From: Bacillus sp. ISL-37
Lineage (GTDB): Bacteria; Bacillota; Bacilli; Bacillales; Cytobacillaceae
Direction: 5' to 3'
DNA: 57,929 nucleotides
Assembly: GCF_018613315.1 (NCBI RefSeq)
Contig: NZ_JAGGQL010000035.1
Span: forward strand, 1 to 57,929
Shown: positions 15,795-24,289 of the stretch, one piece after another
How the letters are laid out: the number at the start of each line of letters is the position of its first letter
Position numbering within the stretch: position 1 is the first letter of the stretch
The notes under the pieces: generated by a model
Told to the model about the DNA's origin: nothing
The model's database searches: none
What the model saw: only the letters and a program-made list of their open reading frames with translations
Program-made: the position numbers and the translations under genes

Positions 15795-17039
15795 CTAACC
15801 CTCTTCTGTTAAATTGTTTTCTGCCTCAAGGATGAAAAGATCTTTCTTTGACTGCAGGAATATGATTGAAGTCAATGCAACAGCCAGCAGCAGCCCCAAT
15901 GCTGAGAATGCGATAGTGACTGTTTGTAGTTTCACTAATTCCGCTAAATAACCTAAAAGTAATGTTAAGACGATCTGAACCATTGCCTGAAAGAAGGCAA
16001 ACGCACTGCTGAACCTGCCCATCAAGTCAACAGGTACATTGTTTTGGAAAAATGTTGTGTAACCGGTAAACGAGAATGGAGAAAAGAACCCAATAATTAT
16101 AAAGCCAATTACAGCTAAAGGTACCGTGGCTGGAGAAGCAAGATAAAACATTAAGTATCCTGTTACAGACAAAAACGACCCCACTCCCAAGAGCATTTTT
16201 ATGGAAAGACGATTCGCCAGAGCTGACACTGCAAATGAGCCAACCACATACCCCGCTCCTGTAAGACTTACCAAAAGTCCGTAATTCTTTTCGGATAAGC
16301 CGACAACCTGCTGAATGAAGGTTACCTCCTGAGAATCAAGTGCAAATGAGATTAAAGTAATGAACTGAAAAATCAGAAAAACCACCATAAAACCTGCTGC
16401 TGTTTTCCCAAAATTGAGGACAGCCTTCCAATCCGCTGCGATCATTTTCATCGTAATTCGATCTCTGTGTTGTTCATTAGTTAACCTTTCATCAACATCT
16501 GGCAGGAAGAAAATTGCTATAGCACATAGAAAGAAAGTTACTGCATTAATATAGATACTTGTACTTATGCTTCCATACATGATCAGCAGTCCAGACACAC
16601 TCGGTCCAACCAGCATAGCCCCGGATGTTGCAAAGGAAAAAATTGAATTGAAGCGTTTTCTCTTTTCAGGAGGAACAAGCTTCGTTATGTAAGTTTCTGA
16701 AGTTGGGCCAAAAAATGCCCCAGCTATATTAGTTAAGAACATAATTATATAAATCGGAACCAGCGAAGTAAATAACGGAATGATCGCTATTAAGATACCA
16801 CGAAGAATATCAATGGAAATCATTAAACTTCTCTTATTGACCCGATCAATGACGCTGCCAGCCCAAGTATTAGTTAGGAGGATCGCCAATGGCCTGATGA
16901 TGAATAATCCTGCAATCGCAGCAGCAGAGCCTGTTAATTTTAATACTAATAAATTAATAGCCACAAAATAAATCCAATTACCAATGTTTGAAATCCCAAT
17001 TCCCAGAACCAATAGCATGGGATTCTTCCAGCCCTTCAA
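15795..17039 (-). CDS. MFS transporter (MFS_3/EntS-like exporter)
   Basis: About 414 residues with twelve predicted membrane segments. The loop between helices 2 and 3 reads WAGSVIDRVNKRSLMI, the usual G-x-x-x-D-R-x-x-(K/R)-(K/R) MFS signature, and the central loop has PPEKRKRFNSIFS. This arrangement fits the MFS_3 exporters for siderophores, macrolides or other drugs. I use TTG at 17039 because AGGAGGGG is 5-7 bases upstream; the in-frame GTG at 17060 lacks such a site. Confidence 0.8.
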   Translation of the reverse strand: MKGWKNPMLLVLGIGISNIGNWIYFVAINLLVLKLTGSAAAIAGLFIIRPLAILLTNTWAGSVIDRVNKRSLMISIDILRGILIAIIPLFTSLVPIYIIMFLTNIAGAFFGPTSETYITKLVPPEKRKRFNSIFSFATSGAMLVGPSVSGLLIMYGSISTSIYINAVTFFLCAIAIFFLPDVDERLTNEQHRDRITMKMIAADWKAVLNFGKTAAGFMVVFLIFQFITLISFALDSQEVTFIQQVVGLSEKNYGLLVSLTGAGYVVGSFAVSALANRLSIKMLLGVGSFLSVTGYLMFYLASPATVPLAVIGFIIIGFFSPFSFTGYTTFFQNNVPVDLMGRFSSAFAFFQAMVQIVLTLLLGYLAELVKLQTVTIAFSALGLLLAVALTSIIFLQSKKDLFILEAENNLTEEG

Positions 17040-17078
17040 ACAGACCCCTCCTGAGTGCACAAAATAAATGTCAGAATA

Positions 17079-17276
17079 TTACTTAAGTATTTCTCTTTCC
17101 ATCCTATCTTTACCTTCCAAAAGTTTCAAGTAGCTATTCAGTTTGGACTTGTATTTTTTTCCATTTACGATTAATGTCACAATTTGTCCATATAAATTTT
17201 CCCAACACCAAATACAAAAAACCTGCTCTATACCCGTATTAGCAACATTTCTAAACATCAAGCCTATTAATTTCAT
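17079..17276 (-). CDS. hypothetical 65-residue protein
   Basis: An ORF upstream of and co-oriented with the MFS gene encodes a protein with two cysteines (FCIWCWENLYG) and a lysine-rich C-terminal helix (KKYKSKLNSYLKLLEGKDR). No ribosome binding site is evident before the ATG and I recognise no family. It may not be expressed. Confidence 0.25.
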   Translation of the reverse strand: MKLIGLMFRNVANTGIEQVFCIWCWENLYGQIVTLIVNGKKYKSKLNSYLKLLEGKDRMEREILK

Positions 17277-17367
17277 TTATTTACCACTGCGAGTCATACA
17301 ATTTACCCATTCATAACGTTGGTATATTACTTATAATGGTATTTAGAATTAATAAGGAGCTGAAACT

Positions 17368-19113
17368 ATGAATTCAAATCCGAAGTTTGTTTCTAAGATC
17401 CTTCCGCTTTTTGCGGCGTTTATGGTTATAATTACGTTAGCAGCGACATTTGTCGTTCAAAATACTACTGATGATAAAGTATCGGTTCCATTTTCTTCGC
17501 TTGTCAAGTCTATTGAGGGCCTAAATGGTGGCGAAGCAACACTTATTGAAAAAATGGATGGAACTCTTGTACTCGAGACAAAAGATTCAACATTTGTTTC
17601 CCAAGTTCCTCCTGGCAGCCAGATGGTTGAGAAATTAGTAGAGAAATATAATATAAACTATGAATATATGAACAACAGCAAGTATGGCGCTTGGATCCTT
17701 GGTGGAGTCTTATTGCTGTTGATGGGTACTGCGTTCGTGATCCAAAAGAAAACAGGAGGTATAGGCACCGGCAATAGAATGAAAAACAGTTTATCAAAGC
17801 CTAACCCCCTGCCTTCCATTACTTTAGCAGATGTAGGTGGATTGCAAGAAGAAATGAAAGAAGAAATCATCCAGACTCTTTCAATCTTGAAAAATCCAGA
17901 TAAATCATCCAAGATGGGCATTAAATCTCCAAAGGGGATTCTGTTATACGGACCTCCAGGCACAGGTAAAACCTTACTTGCACAAGCTATTGCCCGTGAA
18001 TTGAATGCCAATTTCTTCTCAGCCAGTGGATCTGCATTTAATGAAATGTTCATCGGTGTAGGTGCATCGCGTGTCCGCAGCTTATTCCAAAGTGCCCGCA
18101 AGCAAGGCCCTGCTGTAATTTTCATCGATGAAGTCGATGCTCTTGCAGGCAAGCGTAAACCCCATGGCGGTGAAGAAGGTGAAAAGACATTAACAGAGCT
18201 TCTTGTCCAGCTTGACGGAGGACATTCTAACGATGGCATCCTATTCATTGCTGCAACAAACAGAAAAGACATGCTTGATGATGCATTCCTGCGCCCTGGA
18301 CGTATCGATTTCTCATTTAACGTCCCTCTTCCTGATACGAAAGGGAGAAGAGAAATCATCGATATCCATATTAAAGGAAAAAACCTTGCTGACAATGTAG
18401 TCGCATCATTGGATGACCTGGCAGAAAGTACTTCTGGATTCTCAGGCGCAGAGCTGCATTCATTGTTTGAAACTGCAAGTAGACGGGCGTTAAGGAATGG
18501 ACATGATTTCATTTCGAAGAGTGATATAGATTATGCTCTTGACCGAACAATACTAGGTAGCACGTCCCGCGCCCTTCAGGATGCCGATACAAAGCGCAGG
18601 GTAGCAATCCATGAGGCAGGACATGCTCTCGTATCAGCTGTCACTAAACCTGGTTCAGTCCGTAAAGCAACGATTATTCCTCGGGGACAGGCACTCGGTT
18701 ATGTGGCTCCAATTCCTAAAGAGCTTCAATTGTCCACACACAGCGATTTGATCGACCGGATTGCCATGATTCTTGCTGGCGGTGTCGCTGAAAGAATGAT
18801 TCTAGGTGAGCACAGTATCGGGGTAAGCGGTGATGTCCAACAGGCTAAACAGATCATTGAGCAAATGGTAGACACCGGATTGCTTCAGGAAGGTTTCTCA
18901 CTTACATTTAGCAAAGGCTTAAAAGAAACAAAAATGCAGGAGCTTTTCGATGACGCTTTAGAAAAATCCGAAATGATCATAAATGCCCACCAGAATCAAT
19001 TTGAACGACTAGTAGATGAATTGCTAAAGAAAGAAACACTTGATGGTTCCGAGGTTGATGAGATCGTACAGGATAAATCTAGATTTCGTGAAGATCAATA
19101 TATAATGGCTTAA
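17368..19113 (+). CDS. FtsH-like membrane AAA+ zinc protease, divergent paralogue
   Basis: The 581-residue protein has two membrane helices (about residues 10-30 and 107-125), Walker A GPPGTGKT (195-202), Walker B VIFIDEVDAL, pore loop MFIGVG, a zinc site HEAGH (415-419) and a C-terminal SGDVQQA that can supply the third zinc ligand. Housekeeping FtsH has about 640 residues and an SRH ending RPGRFDR. Here the segment reads RPGRIDF, so the last of the known arginine fingers is phenylalanine. Both active sites otherwise look intact. It is probably a specialised second FtsH. It stands alone between a divergent MFS gene and repeats. Confidence 0.85.
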   Translation: MNSNPKFVSKILPLFAAFMVIITLAATFVVQNTTDDKVSVPFSSLVKSIEGLNGGEATLIEKMDGTLVLETKDSTFVSQVPPGSQMVEKLVEKYNINYEYMNNSKYGAWILGGVLLLLMGTAFVIQKKTGGIGTGNRMKNSLSKPNPLPSITLADVGGLQEEMKEEIIQTLSILKNPDKSSKMGIKSPKGILLYGPPGTGKTLLAQAIARELNANFFSASGSAFNEMFIGVGASRVRSLFQSARKQGPAVIFIDEVDALAGKRKPHGGEEGEKTLTELLVQLDGGHSNDGILFIAATNRKDMLDDAFLRPGRIDFSFNVPLPDTKGRREIIDIHIKGKNLADNVVASLDDLAESTSGFSGAELHSLFETASRRALRNGHDFISKSDIDYALDRTILGSTSRALQDADTKRRVAIHEAGHALVSAVTKPGSVRKATIIPRGQALGYVAPIPKELQLSTHSDLIDRIAMILAGGVAERMILGEHSIGVSGDVQQAKQIIEQMVDTGLLQEGFSLTFSKGLKETKMQELFDDALEKSEMIINAHQNQFERLVDELLKKETLDGSEVDEIVQDKSRFREDQYIMA

Positions 19114-19180
19114 GAACAAAAAGCTCCAGCGCCTCGAGGGGCTGGAGCTGGATTAAGAATACTGCATGTAGTTATCCACA
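19113..19180. repeat. minimal copy of the AGCGC repeat, folds as hairpin
   Basis: AGCTCCAGC and GCTGGAGCT pair around GCCTCGAGGG. The flanks (AAGAACAAAAAGC and GGAGCTGGATTAAGAA...TATCCACA) match those of the longer copy at 22000-22158, so this appears to be an internally deleted copy. It directly follows the FtsH-like gene. Confidence 0.7.
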
Positions 19181-19216
19181 ACTAAATAATATTTAATTTA
19201 CTAAACAACAAGAGTA

Positions 19217-19248
19217 AAAGGCTTTCCGCAGTGGAAAGCCTTTTTTAT
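19217..19248 (+). terminator. intrinsic terminator downstream of the FtsH-like gene
   Basis: GGCTTTCC and GGAAAGCC form the stem, followed by six T; it abuts the 189-bp repeat. Confidence 0.8.
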
Positions 19249-19249
19249 T

Positions 19250-19438
19250 GGCTCTTTTCTCAAACTTTGTTGCATTGTATACAAATTAGGATTGAATGAA
19301 CTACGTTTCTTAGCAAAGTTGACTTTTAATAAGAAAAAGAGCATGCAAACTTAATACCGACCTACAAAATGGGTTTATATTACGTTAAAATCGGCTTTAG
19401 GATTTTAACAACAATCTTTACGAAGACAGCCATTTTAT
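19250..19438 (+). repeat. 189-bp dispersed repeat, copy 1
   Basis: It begins GGCTCTTTTCTCAAACTTTG and ends GCCATTTTAT. The reverse complement occurs at 56012-56200 with the same length and long identical blocks, for example ATTACGTTAAAATCGG and GCTTTAGGATTTTAACAA. The terminal TAAAATGGCTG, read on the minus strand, supplies the TAA stop codon of the RsbR-like gene. The other end touches a terminator. Confidence 0.85.
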
Positions 19439-20262
19439 TTTTGCTCAAGAGCCTGGGCCAGGTTTGTACGCACTTCTGTTTCTTTAAAAGAAAGCCCGAG
19501 CTGAACGGCTGTCTGGGCTATTTCAGGCCTGATACCAGAAAGAGTTGTCTTCACGCCTATTAGTTTCAATGCATTTAAAAGCTGGAATAACTGGTGGGCA
19601 ACCATTGTGTCTATCATCGCCACACCGGATAGATCGACAAACAAATGGTGTATACCTCTTTGACTGCAATGTTTCAGTGTGTTTTCAAGGATCATTTTCG
19701 CCCTGGATGTATCAATATCTCCAATAAGAGGCAGCAAGCCTTGGTGGTTGCTTAATGAGATGACAGGTGCACTTAACTCGTTGATTGTGTCCTGCTGGGC
19801 TTTTAAAACGGTTTGCGAGTATTTATATGTAGCTTCAACAAATCGTAAAATGACTTCATCCATTTCTTTAAGGATGACGTCATACCAATCCTCCACTTCT
19901 TTTCTCGTTATCTCTGGATATACCTCCGCAAATTTTCGGACATAGTCAAGATATAGATTCCTGACGTTCTTAAATTCCCTGATCACATAATGGATAGGCG
20001 TATTAATATGTTCAATATCACTGGCAATTTCGATAATCCATGGTTCAAAGTCCTGGAAAAATTCTTTCTCACCTTTTTTGAATAATTCAATAAAATGAAG
20101 ATGGAAATCATGATTTTGCTCTTTTAAGGCTTTTATGACATCAGGTTCTTTTGACGCATAAACACCTGCTGTCTTAGTCTTATCAATATTTTGATACCAT
20201 TCTTCCGTTAAATTGCGGGTGTTTTCTTTTAGATATATATATAAGTTTTGATTTCTGTGCAC
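19435..20262 (-). CDS. RsbR-type stressosome protein (N-terminal globin-like domain plus STAS)
   Basis: About 275 residues. The N-terminal half (about 1-145) is the all-helical non-haem globin-like sensor domain of RsbR paralogues (YIYLKENTRNLTEEWYQ... EVEDWYDVILKEMDEVILRF). The C-terminal STAS domain (about 155-270) has VDLSGVAMIDTMVAHQLF with Ser/Thr positions matching those phosphorylated by RsbT. RsbR paralogues build the stressosome with RsbS and hold RsbT until stress. GTG at 20262 is chosen because GGGGGGAAGCTTA precedes it. The stop codon comes from the adjacent 189-bp repeat. No rsbS or rsbT is adjacent; those lie at 57 kb. Confidence 0.85.
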   Translation of the reverse strand: MHRNQNLYIYLKENTRNLTEEWYQNIDKTKTAGVYASKEPDVIKALKEQNHDFHLHFIELFKKGEKEFFQDFEPWIIEIASDIEHINTPIHYVIREFKNVRNLYLDYVRKFAEVYPEITRKEVEDWYDVILKEMDEVILRFVEATYKYSQTVLKAQQDTINELSAPVISLSNHQGLLPLIGDIDTSRAKMILENTLKHCSQRGIHHLFVDLSGVAMIDTMVAHQLFQLLNALKLIGVKTTLSGIRPEIAQTAVQLGLSFKETEVRTNLAQALEQK

Positions 20263-20410
20263 TAAGCTTCCCCCCATCTGCACCACTGAGACTAAAATAA
20301 AAGTGCAAGATAGTCTTTTTTTTGAATTATATCAAATATCTTCCCTTTTAAGAAATATTAACATGGTGGTCCAATGACTCCATGTATTATTAGATTTATC
20401 TATCTGCCTT

Positions 20411-20686
20411 TTAATCTAGATTATGTTTTTCCTTTAACTCAGGGGGAGCCATTTTTATTATTTGTTGGAAAATGATAAGCAGCACGCCTACATCATCTAC
20501 GATCCCAATCAGGGTTAAGAAGTCTGGGATGATATCGAACGGCAGCAGAAAATAGCCGATGATCAAACCAACTGAAATTATTTTTTGCTTTACTGGAACC
20601 ATTTTAGATGTAAAGAACTCTATTAAAAAAGGGAAAAATCTTTTCACTTTAAATATAAGCCTTATTCTTTTGAAAAACTTTTTCAT
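20411..20686 (-). CDS. DUF1232 (YkvA-like) small membrane protein
   Basis: This 91-residue protein has a basic amphipathic N-terminus and two hydrophobic helices with the family motif LIIGYFLLPFDIIPDFLTLIGIVDDVGVL (about residues 42-70); the conserved P-x-D-x-x-P-D and DD pairs are present. Function of the family is unknown. The ATG follows GGAGGTTTTATT. It is a single gene transcribed on the minus strand. Confidence 0.85.
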   Translation of the reverse strand: MKKFFKRIRLIFKVKRFFPFLIEFFTSKMVPVKQKIISVGLIIGYFLLPFDIIPDFLTLIGIVDDVGVLLIIFQQIIKMAPPELKEKHNLD

Positions 20687-20820
20687 AATAAAACCTCCTT
20701 CATACTAGTATTACCCTCATTCACTTTTATGGAATCTCTAAACATCTAAGCAGACAAAGAACTGTAACGCTATATCTTTATACGTAGGAGATAGAGAATT
20801 GTTTCAATCAGAAACAAATA

Positions 20821-20847
20821 AACAGCCAATATAAATTGGCTGCTTCC
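20821..20847 (-). terminator. terminator of the mta-like gene
   Basis: CAGCCAAT and ATTGGCTG pair and are followed on the minus strand by TTTATTT. Just beyond it lies a separate inverted repeat, TTGTTTC...GAAACAA (20798-20816). Confidence 0.65.
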
Positions 20848-20864
20848 GAGCTTAATAAATTGAT

Positions 20865-21626
20865 TTACTTTTCTTGCTGATCGCAATAGTAATGTATTGC
20901 TTCTTTAAAGAACGCTGCTAGTCCTTGTTGGTATTTGTCTATATTTTTTGTGAACCGTGGGTCATCGACATATAAATCCCCTAGACCCCGAAATATATCC
21001 AGGGTGCAATCATAATAATGATCAGTGATAAACTGGTGCCAATCCGCTACTGCCCGCTGTACTGCCGGGTCTTCTGGACCGTGGTCCATTCCGGCAATGA
21101 TTCGCTTATAAATTTCATCTGTCTTATTCTGGATTTCCCCCCAGTCTTCAGAAGAATATCCAGCGGTCCTCTTCTCTACTTTTTCGACCGTCTCCTTGCC
21201 GTATCTTTCCTTCGCTTCCTCGCTATATTTCTTCTGATGTTCTTCGATTTCCTTCATATCAAAACCTTTGAACATATCCTTATTCTCCATTTGATAACCT
21301 CCTTCTATTGAATCAATTGTCATTTCCACTGTCCGGATGATCTCTTCAAGCCGCTTTTTTTTCGCTAAAATCAATTCTTTATGCTTTTTGAGATTTTCTT
21401 TGCGGTCGAACTCTGGCCGATCAATAAACTCCTTGATTTCCCGAAGAGAAAAATCCATTTCCTTGAAAACTAAAATTTGCTGAAGGCGCTCAAGATTTTC
21501 ATCTGAATAAAGCCTGTACCCAGCAGAGGACACCTCCTCCGGTTTGAGTAAACCAATACGATCATAATGATGCAGAGTACGCACACTTACTCCAGTCGTC
21601 TCCGCAACTTCTTTTACTTTGTACAT
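20865..21626 (-). CDS. mta: MerR-family activator with TipAS domain (Mta-like)
   Basis: The 253-residue protein has a MerR DNA-binding domain (YKVKEVAETTGVSVRTLHHYDRIGLLKP, 2-29), a coiled-coil dimerisation helix (about 75-108) and a TipAS drug-binding domain (from FKGFDMKEIEEHQKKYSEEAKERYG to YYCDQQ). B. subtilis Mta, of similar length, activates multidrug transporter genes. A divergent target, an alpha/beta hydrolase, is broken on this side (21745) but intact at 41121, next to a truncated mta copy. Regulation is likely through the 19-base-spacer promoter at 21650-21680. Confidence 0.85.
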   Translation of the reverse strand: MYKVKEVAETTGVSVRTLHHYDRIGLLKPEEVSSAGYRLYSDENLERLQQILVFKEMDFSLREIKEFIDRPEFDRKENLKKHKELILAKKKRLEEIIRTVEMTIDSIEGGYQMENKDMFKGFDMKEIEEHQKKYSEEAKERYGKETVEKVEKRTAGYSSEDWGEIQNKTDEIYKRIIAGMDHGPEDPAVQRAVADWHQFITDHYYDCTLDIFRGLGDLYVDDPRFTKNIDKYQQGLAAFFKEAIHYYCDQQEK

Positions 21627-21649
21627 ATCTCGATCACCTCCACATTAAG

Positions 21650-21680
21650 ATCGTAAACTATGACGCAGCGTCAGGGTCAA
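21650..21680 (-). promoter_or_regulatory. MerR-type promoter with 19-base spacer and dyad
   Basis: TTGACC (21675-21680) and TACGAT (21650-21655) are separated by 19 bases, as in MerR-activated promoters. The spacer holds TGACGCAGCGTCA (21661-21673), a palindrome around a single central base. The same dyad is kept in the right copy near 41039. It suggests autoregulation by the Mta-like protein. Confidence 0.65.
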
Positions 21681-21744
21681 TATTTTTTTTGATAATTTCA
21701 TATTCTGAAAATTCATCTATAATAGAGAAAACTTTTAAGGAGAC

Positions 21745-21832
21745 ATGAAAATGTACACTTTTATCAAAGATTCTGTCGCCGGTTAAAACAACCAGCCAGT
21801 ACCAGCAAGTCCCCTCGTCGTCATGCTACCCT
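21745..21832 (+). pseudogene. remnant of the alpha/beta hydrolase gene (left copy)
   Basis: An ATG after AAGGAG starts a frame MKMYTFIKDSVAG that stops at codon 14 (GGT TAA, where the right copy has GGT TAC). About 30 bp are then missing, and homology to the intact gene at 41121 ends near 21832. The following 165 bp up to the next repeat show nothing I can support. Confidence 0.8.
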
Positions 21833-21999
21833 GATATAAGAAACGAAGCAAATCACAGTGATGTCAACTCTCCTGGATTAATCCTTTATTGGGGTAACTA
21901 CTAGAGCCTATATTCCTAGTGGTTCATTCATTATGTTCCTTGATAATAAGTTTGGTAAAAAAACAAAGTCTCAGGATTCCATGGAGATTGTTATAAAAG

Positions 22000-22158
22000 A
22001 ACAAAAAGCGCAAGCGCCTCGTCCAGCCCCGACAAGCGCTGGAGGGCCGACCAGTGAAGTCGTTCTTTGACTTCATTGGGCGGACCGAAGCGACTCGAGG
22101 GGTTAGGCGCTGGAGCTGAATTAAGAAAACCCGTATAGGTATCCACATTGAATTTTTT
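22000..22158. repeat. dispersed AGCGCAAGCGCC repeat, medium copy
   Basis: It starts AAAAAGCGCAAGCGCCTCG, has one GTGAAGTCGTTCTTTGACTTC module and ends CGAGGGGTTAGGCGCTGGAGC, followed by a TATCCACA tail shared with the minimal copy at 19113. The ends CGCCTCG and CGAGG...GGCGC are complementary. Confidence 0.8.
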
Positions 22159-22179
22159 TTATAATTTCCTAGTAAATAA

Positions 22180-22212
22180 AAAAACAAGCCGATGATGATC
22201 AGCTTGTTCTAA
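22180..22212 (-). terminator. terminator of the YtcJ-like gene
   Basis: On the minus strand AACAAGCTGAT and ATCGGCTTGTT pair with one mismatch, followed by seven T. Confidence 0.8.
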
Positions 22213-22215
22213 AGT

Positions 22216-23862
22216 CTAACATTCGAATTGATACACTTCCCTTTCAACAACCTTGTTGGAATCATACAGAACTTTCCCATCAATCATGGTTAACTCTACT
22301 TTCATCTCTTTAATTTTACTTTTTTCTATTTTCATTATACTAGAATCCAAGACGACTAAATCTGCCAGTTTGCCAGGTTCAATACTTCCCTTTATATGTT
22401 CCTCAAAGCTGGCGTAAGCACCATTCCACGTGTAGGCCCTGATTGCTTCTAAAACACTGATGCACTGGTTTTTCCCTACTGCTAAACCGTTTATTGATTC
22501 CCTGTTCACTGCCGCATGGATACCTAGTAGTGGGTCGAGAAAAGTAACCGGAGCATCGGAGCCAATTGCGGCTACGATACCCTTATCAATAAAGTCACGA
22601 ATAGAATACATAACGTCTACACGGTTTCCATAGTATTCAAGATATTTATCCCCATTCACAAACATAAACACTGGGTTAGGCGTTACAACCACATCTAGTT
22701 TTCTCATTCTTTCCTGTAAATCAGGACAGGAGATACCTGCATGCTCAATTCGGTGGCGATGGTCCGCTCGAGGACGTTTAGCCAATGCCTCTTCATAACA
22801 GTTCAATAGCATTTCGACGGCTCGGTCCCCCTGAGCATGGGCGGTAAGCTGGAACCCTTTTTCATGAGCCTCTCCCAAAATACGGTTTAACTCCTCCTGG
22901 CTGTAATAGATAATGCCGTTGTCAGAAGGGTTATGCGTATATCCTTCTCTAGTAGCGATTGTAGGTCCTACACTGCTGCCATCTGTGAACAATTTTGCTG
23001 GTCCAATCTTAAAATGCTCATCACCCAGGCCAGAAATTGGCCCTGCATCGACCATTTTTTTCACAAACTCGTGTGAATTGGTCAAAGAACCTACCATAGC
23101 ATAGACACGGGTTTTCACTTCTTCTGCTTTAATGGCCTGCTGCATAATCCGGATGATTTCAGCACCGTCACCATACCCGCCAGCATCATGGATGGAGGTG
23201 ATCCCTGCTTTAATGAATTCCTCAGAAGCAAGCTTCATCCCCTTTCTAATTTCTTCACTCGTATAGCTAGCGTATTGAAAAACTTGCATATGCGCGTTTT
23301 CAATCATCCGACCAGTTAAGCTTCCATCTACATTCCTTTCGATAATTCCCCCATCAGGATCAGATGTATTTTCGTCAATTCCGGCAATCTCCAGAGCTTT
23401 ACTGTTCACCACGCTTGTATGATTACATGTACGGATGATGACAATAGGATGATCCATTGATATGGCATCAAGCTCTTCTTTTGTTGGATAGCGATTTTCC
23501 TTCAGGTTAGATTCTTTGAATCCCCACGCTCTTATCCATTCACCCATAGGAGTACTCTGGACTTTTTTACGAAGGTCCACAAAAAGGTCTTTCAATGATT
23601 GAATATGGTGTTCAATGCAGCTTACACCTAATAGATTCGTACCATAAATAGTTAAATGGATATGAGCATCAATGATACCGGGCATTAACGTCTTGCCTTC
23701 CAGATCCACAATAGTCGTTGTTTTTGCGGTAAATTCTTTCATTTCAGCTGATGTCCCCACCGCTAAAATTCGATTATCTTTAACCGCAACCGCTTCTGCA
23801 ACCCGATTCTCTTCATCAACTGTAATCACTTCACCGTTTATAAAAATAATATCTGCTTTCAT
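22216..23862 (-). CDS. YtcJ-like metal-dependent amidohydrolase
   Basis: The 548-residue protein has the amidohydrolase_3/YtcJ pattern: N-terminal beta-sandwich part, LMPGIIDAHIHLT (metal-binding HxH, about 57-69), HDAGGYGDG, a QLTAHAQGDRAVE segment with a metal-ligand His, HRHRIEHAGIS with another, AAIGSDAPVTFLDP with the catalytic Asp, and a C-terminal GKLADLVVLD. Family members hydrolyse amides, often with unclear substrate. ATG at 23862 is used because GAGAGGAGAAGTA precedes it; the longer frame lacks a site. It lies in the pyrimidine/amide catabolic island after the symporter and is separated from it by repeats and a terminator. Confidence 0.85.
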   Translation of the reverse strand: MKADIIFINGEVITVDEENRVAEAVAVKDNRILAVGTSAEMKEFTAKTTTIVDLEGKTLMPGIIDAHIHLTIYGTNLLGVSCIEHHIQSLKDLFVDLRKKVQSTPMGEWIRAWGFKESNLKENRYPTKEELDAISMDHPIVIIRTCNHTSVVNSKALEIAGIDENTSDPDGGIIERNVDGSLTGRMIENAHMQVFQYASYTSEEIRKGMKLASEEFIKAGITSIHDAGGYGDGAEIIRIMQQAIKAEEVKTRVYAMVGSLTNSHEFVKKMVDAGPISGLGDEHFKIGPAKLFTDGSSVGPTIATREGYTHNPSDNGIIYYSQEELNRILGEAHEKGFQLTAHAQGDRAVEMLLNCYEEALAKRPRADHRHRIEHAGISCPDLQERMRKLDVVVTPNPVFMFVNGDKYLEYYGNRVDVMYSIRDFIDKGIVAAIGSDAPVTFLDPLLGIHAAVNRESINGLAVGKNQCISVLEAIRAYTWNGAYASFEEHIKGSIEPGKLADLVVLDSSIMKIEKSKIKEMKVELTMIDGKVLYDSNKVVEREVYQFEC

Positions 23863-23883
23863 TACTTCTCCTCTCTGTTTGAA

Positions 23884-24287
23884 AAAAAATCGCCAGACCG
23901 AGCAAGGCCACTGAAAAAGTCTTAACAAGGATAGTATTGTTAAATTGGCCGGTTGATTTCCACTCCAGGATGCTTCGCTTTCCGCGGGAAGAATTATGAA
24001 AAAGCCCTACTACCGGCTTTTTCAAAGCGAATTCATCCTCGGGGCGTGCGGTGAGCCTCCTCAGCGCTAAAGCGCCTGCGGGGTCTCACCTGTCCCACTG
24101 ATCCCGCAGGAGTCTCGCACCTTCCGTTCCAATCAACCTAGTGCTGTTAAACCAGTAACATTAACCAAACTACTAAAAAGGCCGAGTCCCTGATTTTTTA
24201 AGGAACTCGACTTTTTTTGTTTAGTCTCAAGAAAATCTAAAAAACTGGCAGATTTTCAGCGGCCTCGACCGAGCCTGACGATTTTCA
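23884..24287. repeat. nested inverted-repeat element (MITE-like) with inner Bacillaceae repeat
   Basis: The left end (AAAATCGCCAGACCGAGCAA then GGCCACTGAAAA) is the imperfect reverse complement of the right end (24245-24287). Nested inside is a 188-bp element, 23951-24138, bounded by GGTTGATT and AATCAACC. It has the sequence CCACTCCAGG...TCGCTTTCCGCGGG and GGGTCTCACC...CCCGCAGGAGTCTCGCACC, common in Bacillaceae intergenic regions. A hairpin GAAAAAGCC...GGCTTTTTC (about 23998-24026) looks inserted in it. The right end reaches almost to the stop codon of the symporter gene. Confidence 0.6.
24176..24220. terminator. terminator downstream of the symporter gene
   Basis: GCCGAGTCCC and GGAACTCGAC pair imperfectly with A- and T-runs on both sides, so it may act in both directions. 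Confidence 0.6.
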
Positions 24288-24289
24288 AA

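Larger units (their letters stand above)
21526..21832. repeat. left direct repeat: mta/hydrolase promoter region
   Basis: This stretch, covering the first 33 codons of mta, the divergent intergenic region and the first bases of the hydrolase gene, aligns with 40905-41235 in the same orientation at roughly 85-90% identity by eye, apart from a deletion of about 30 bp near 21803. The two copies bracket the 19-kb catabolic island. Confidence 0.85.

Noticed and set aside
19172-19180. Replication origin
   Set aside because: A single perfect DnaA-box sequence TTATCCACA is present, but it is part of the tail of a dispersed repeat and there is no cluster of boxes, AT-rich unwinding region or dnaA/dnaN gene.
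21924-22187. 87-codon minus-strand ORF
   Set aside because: It covers the dispersed repeat at 22000-22158 and has no start signal.
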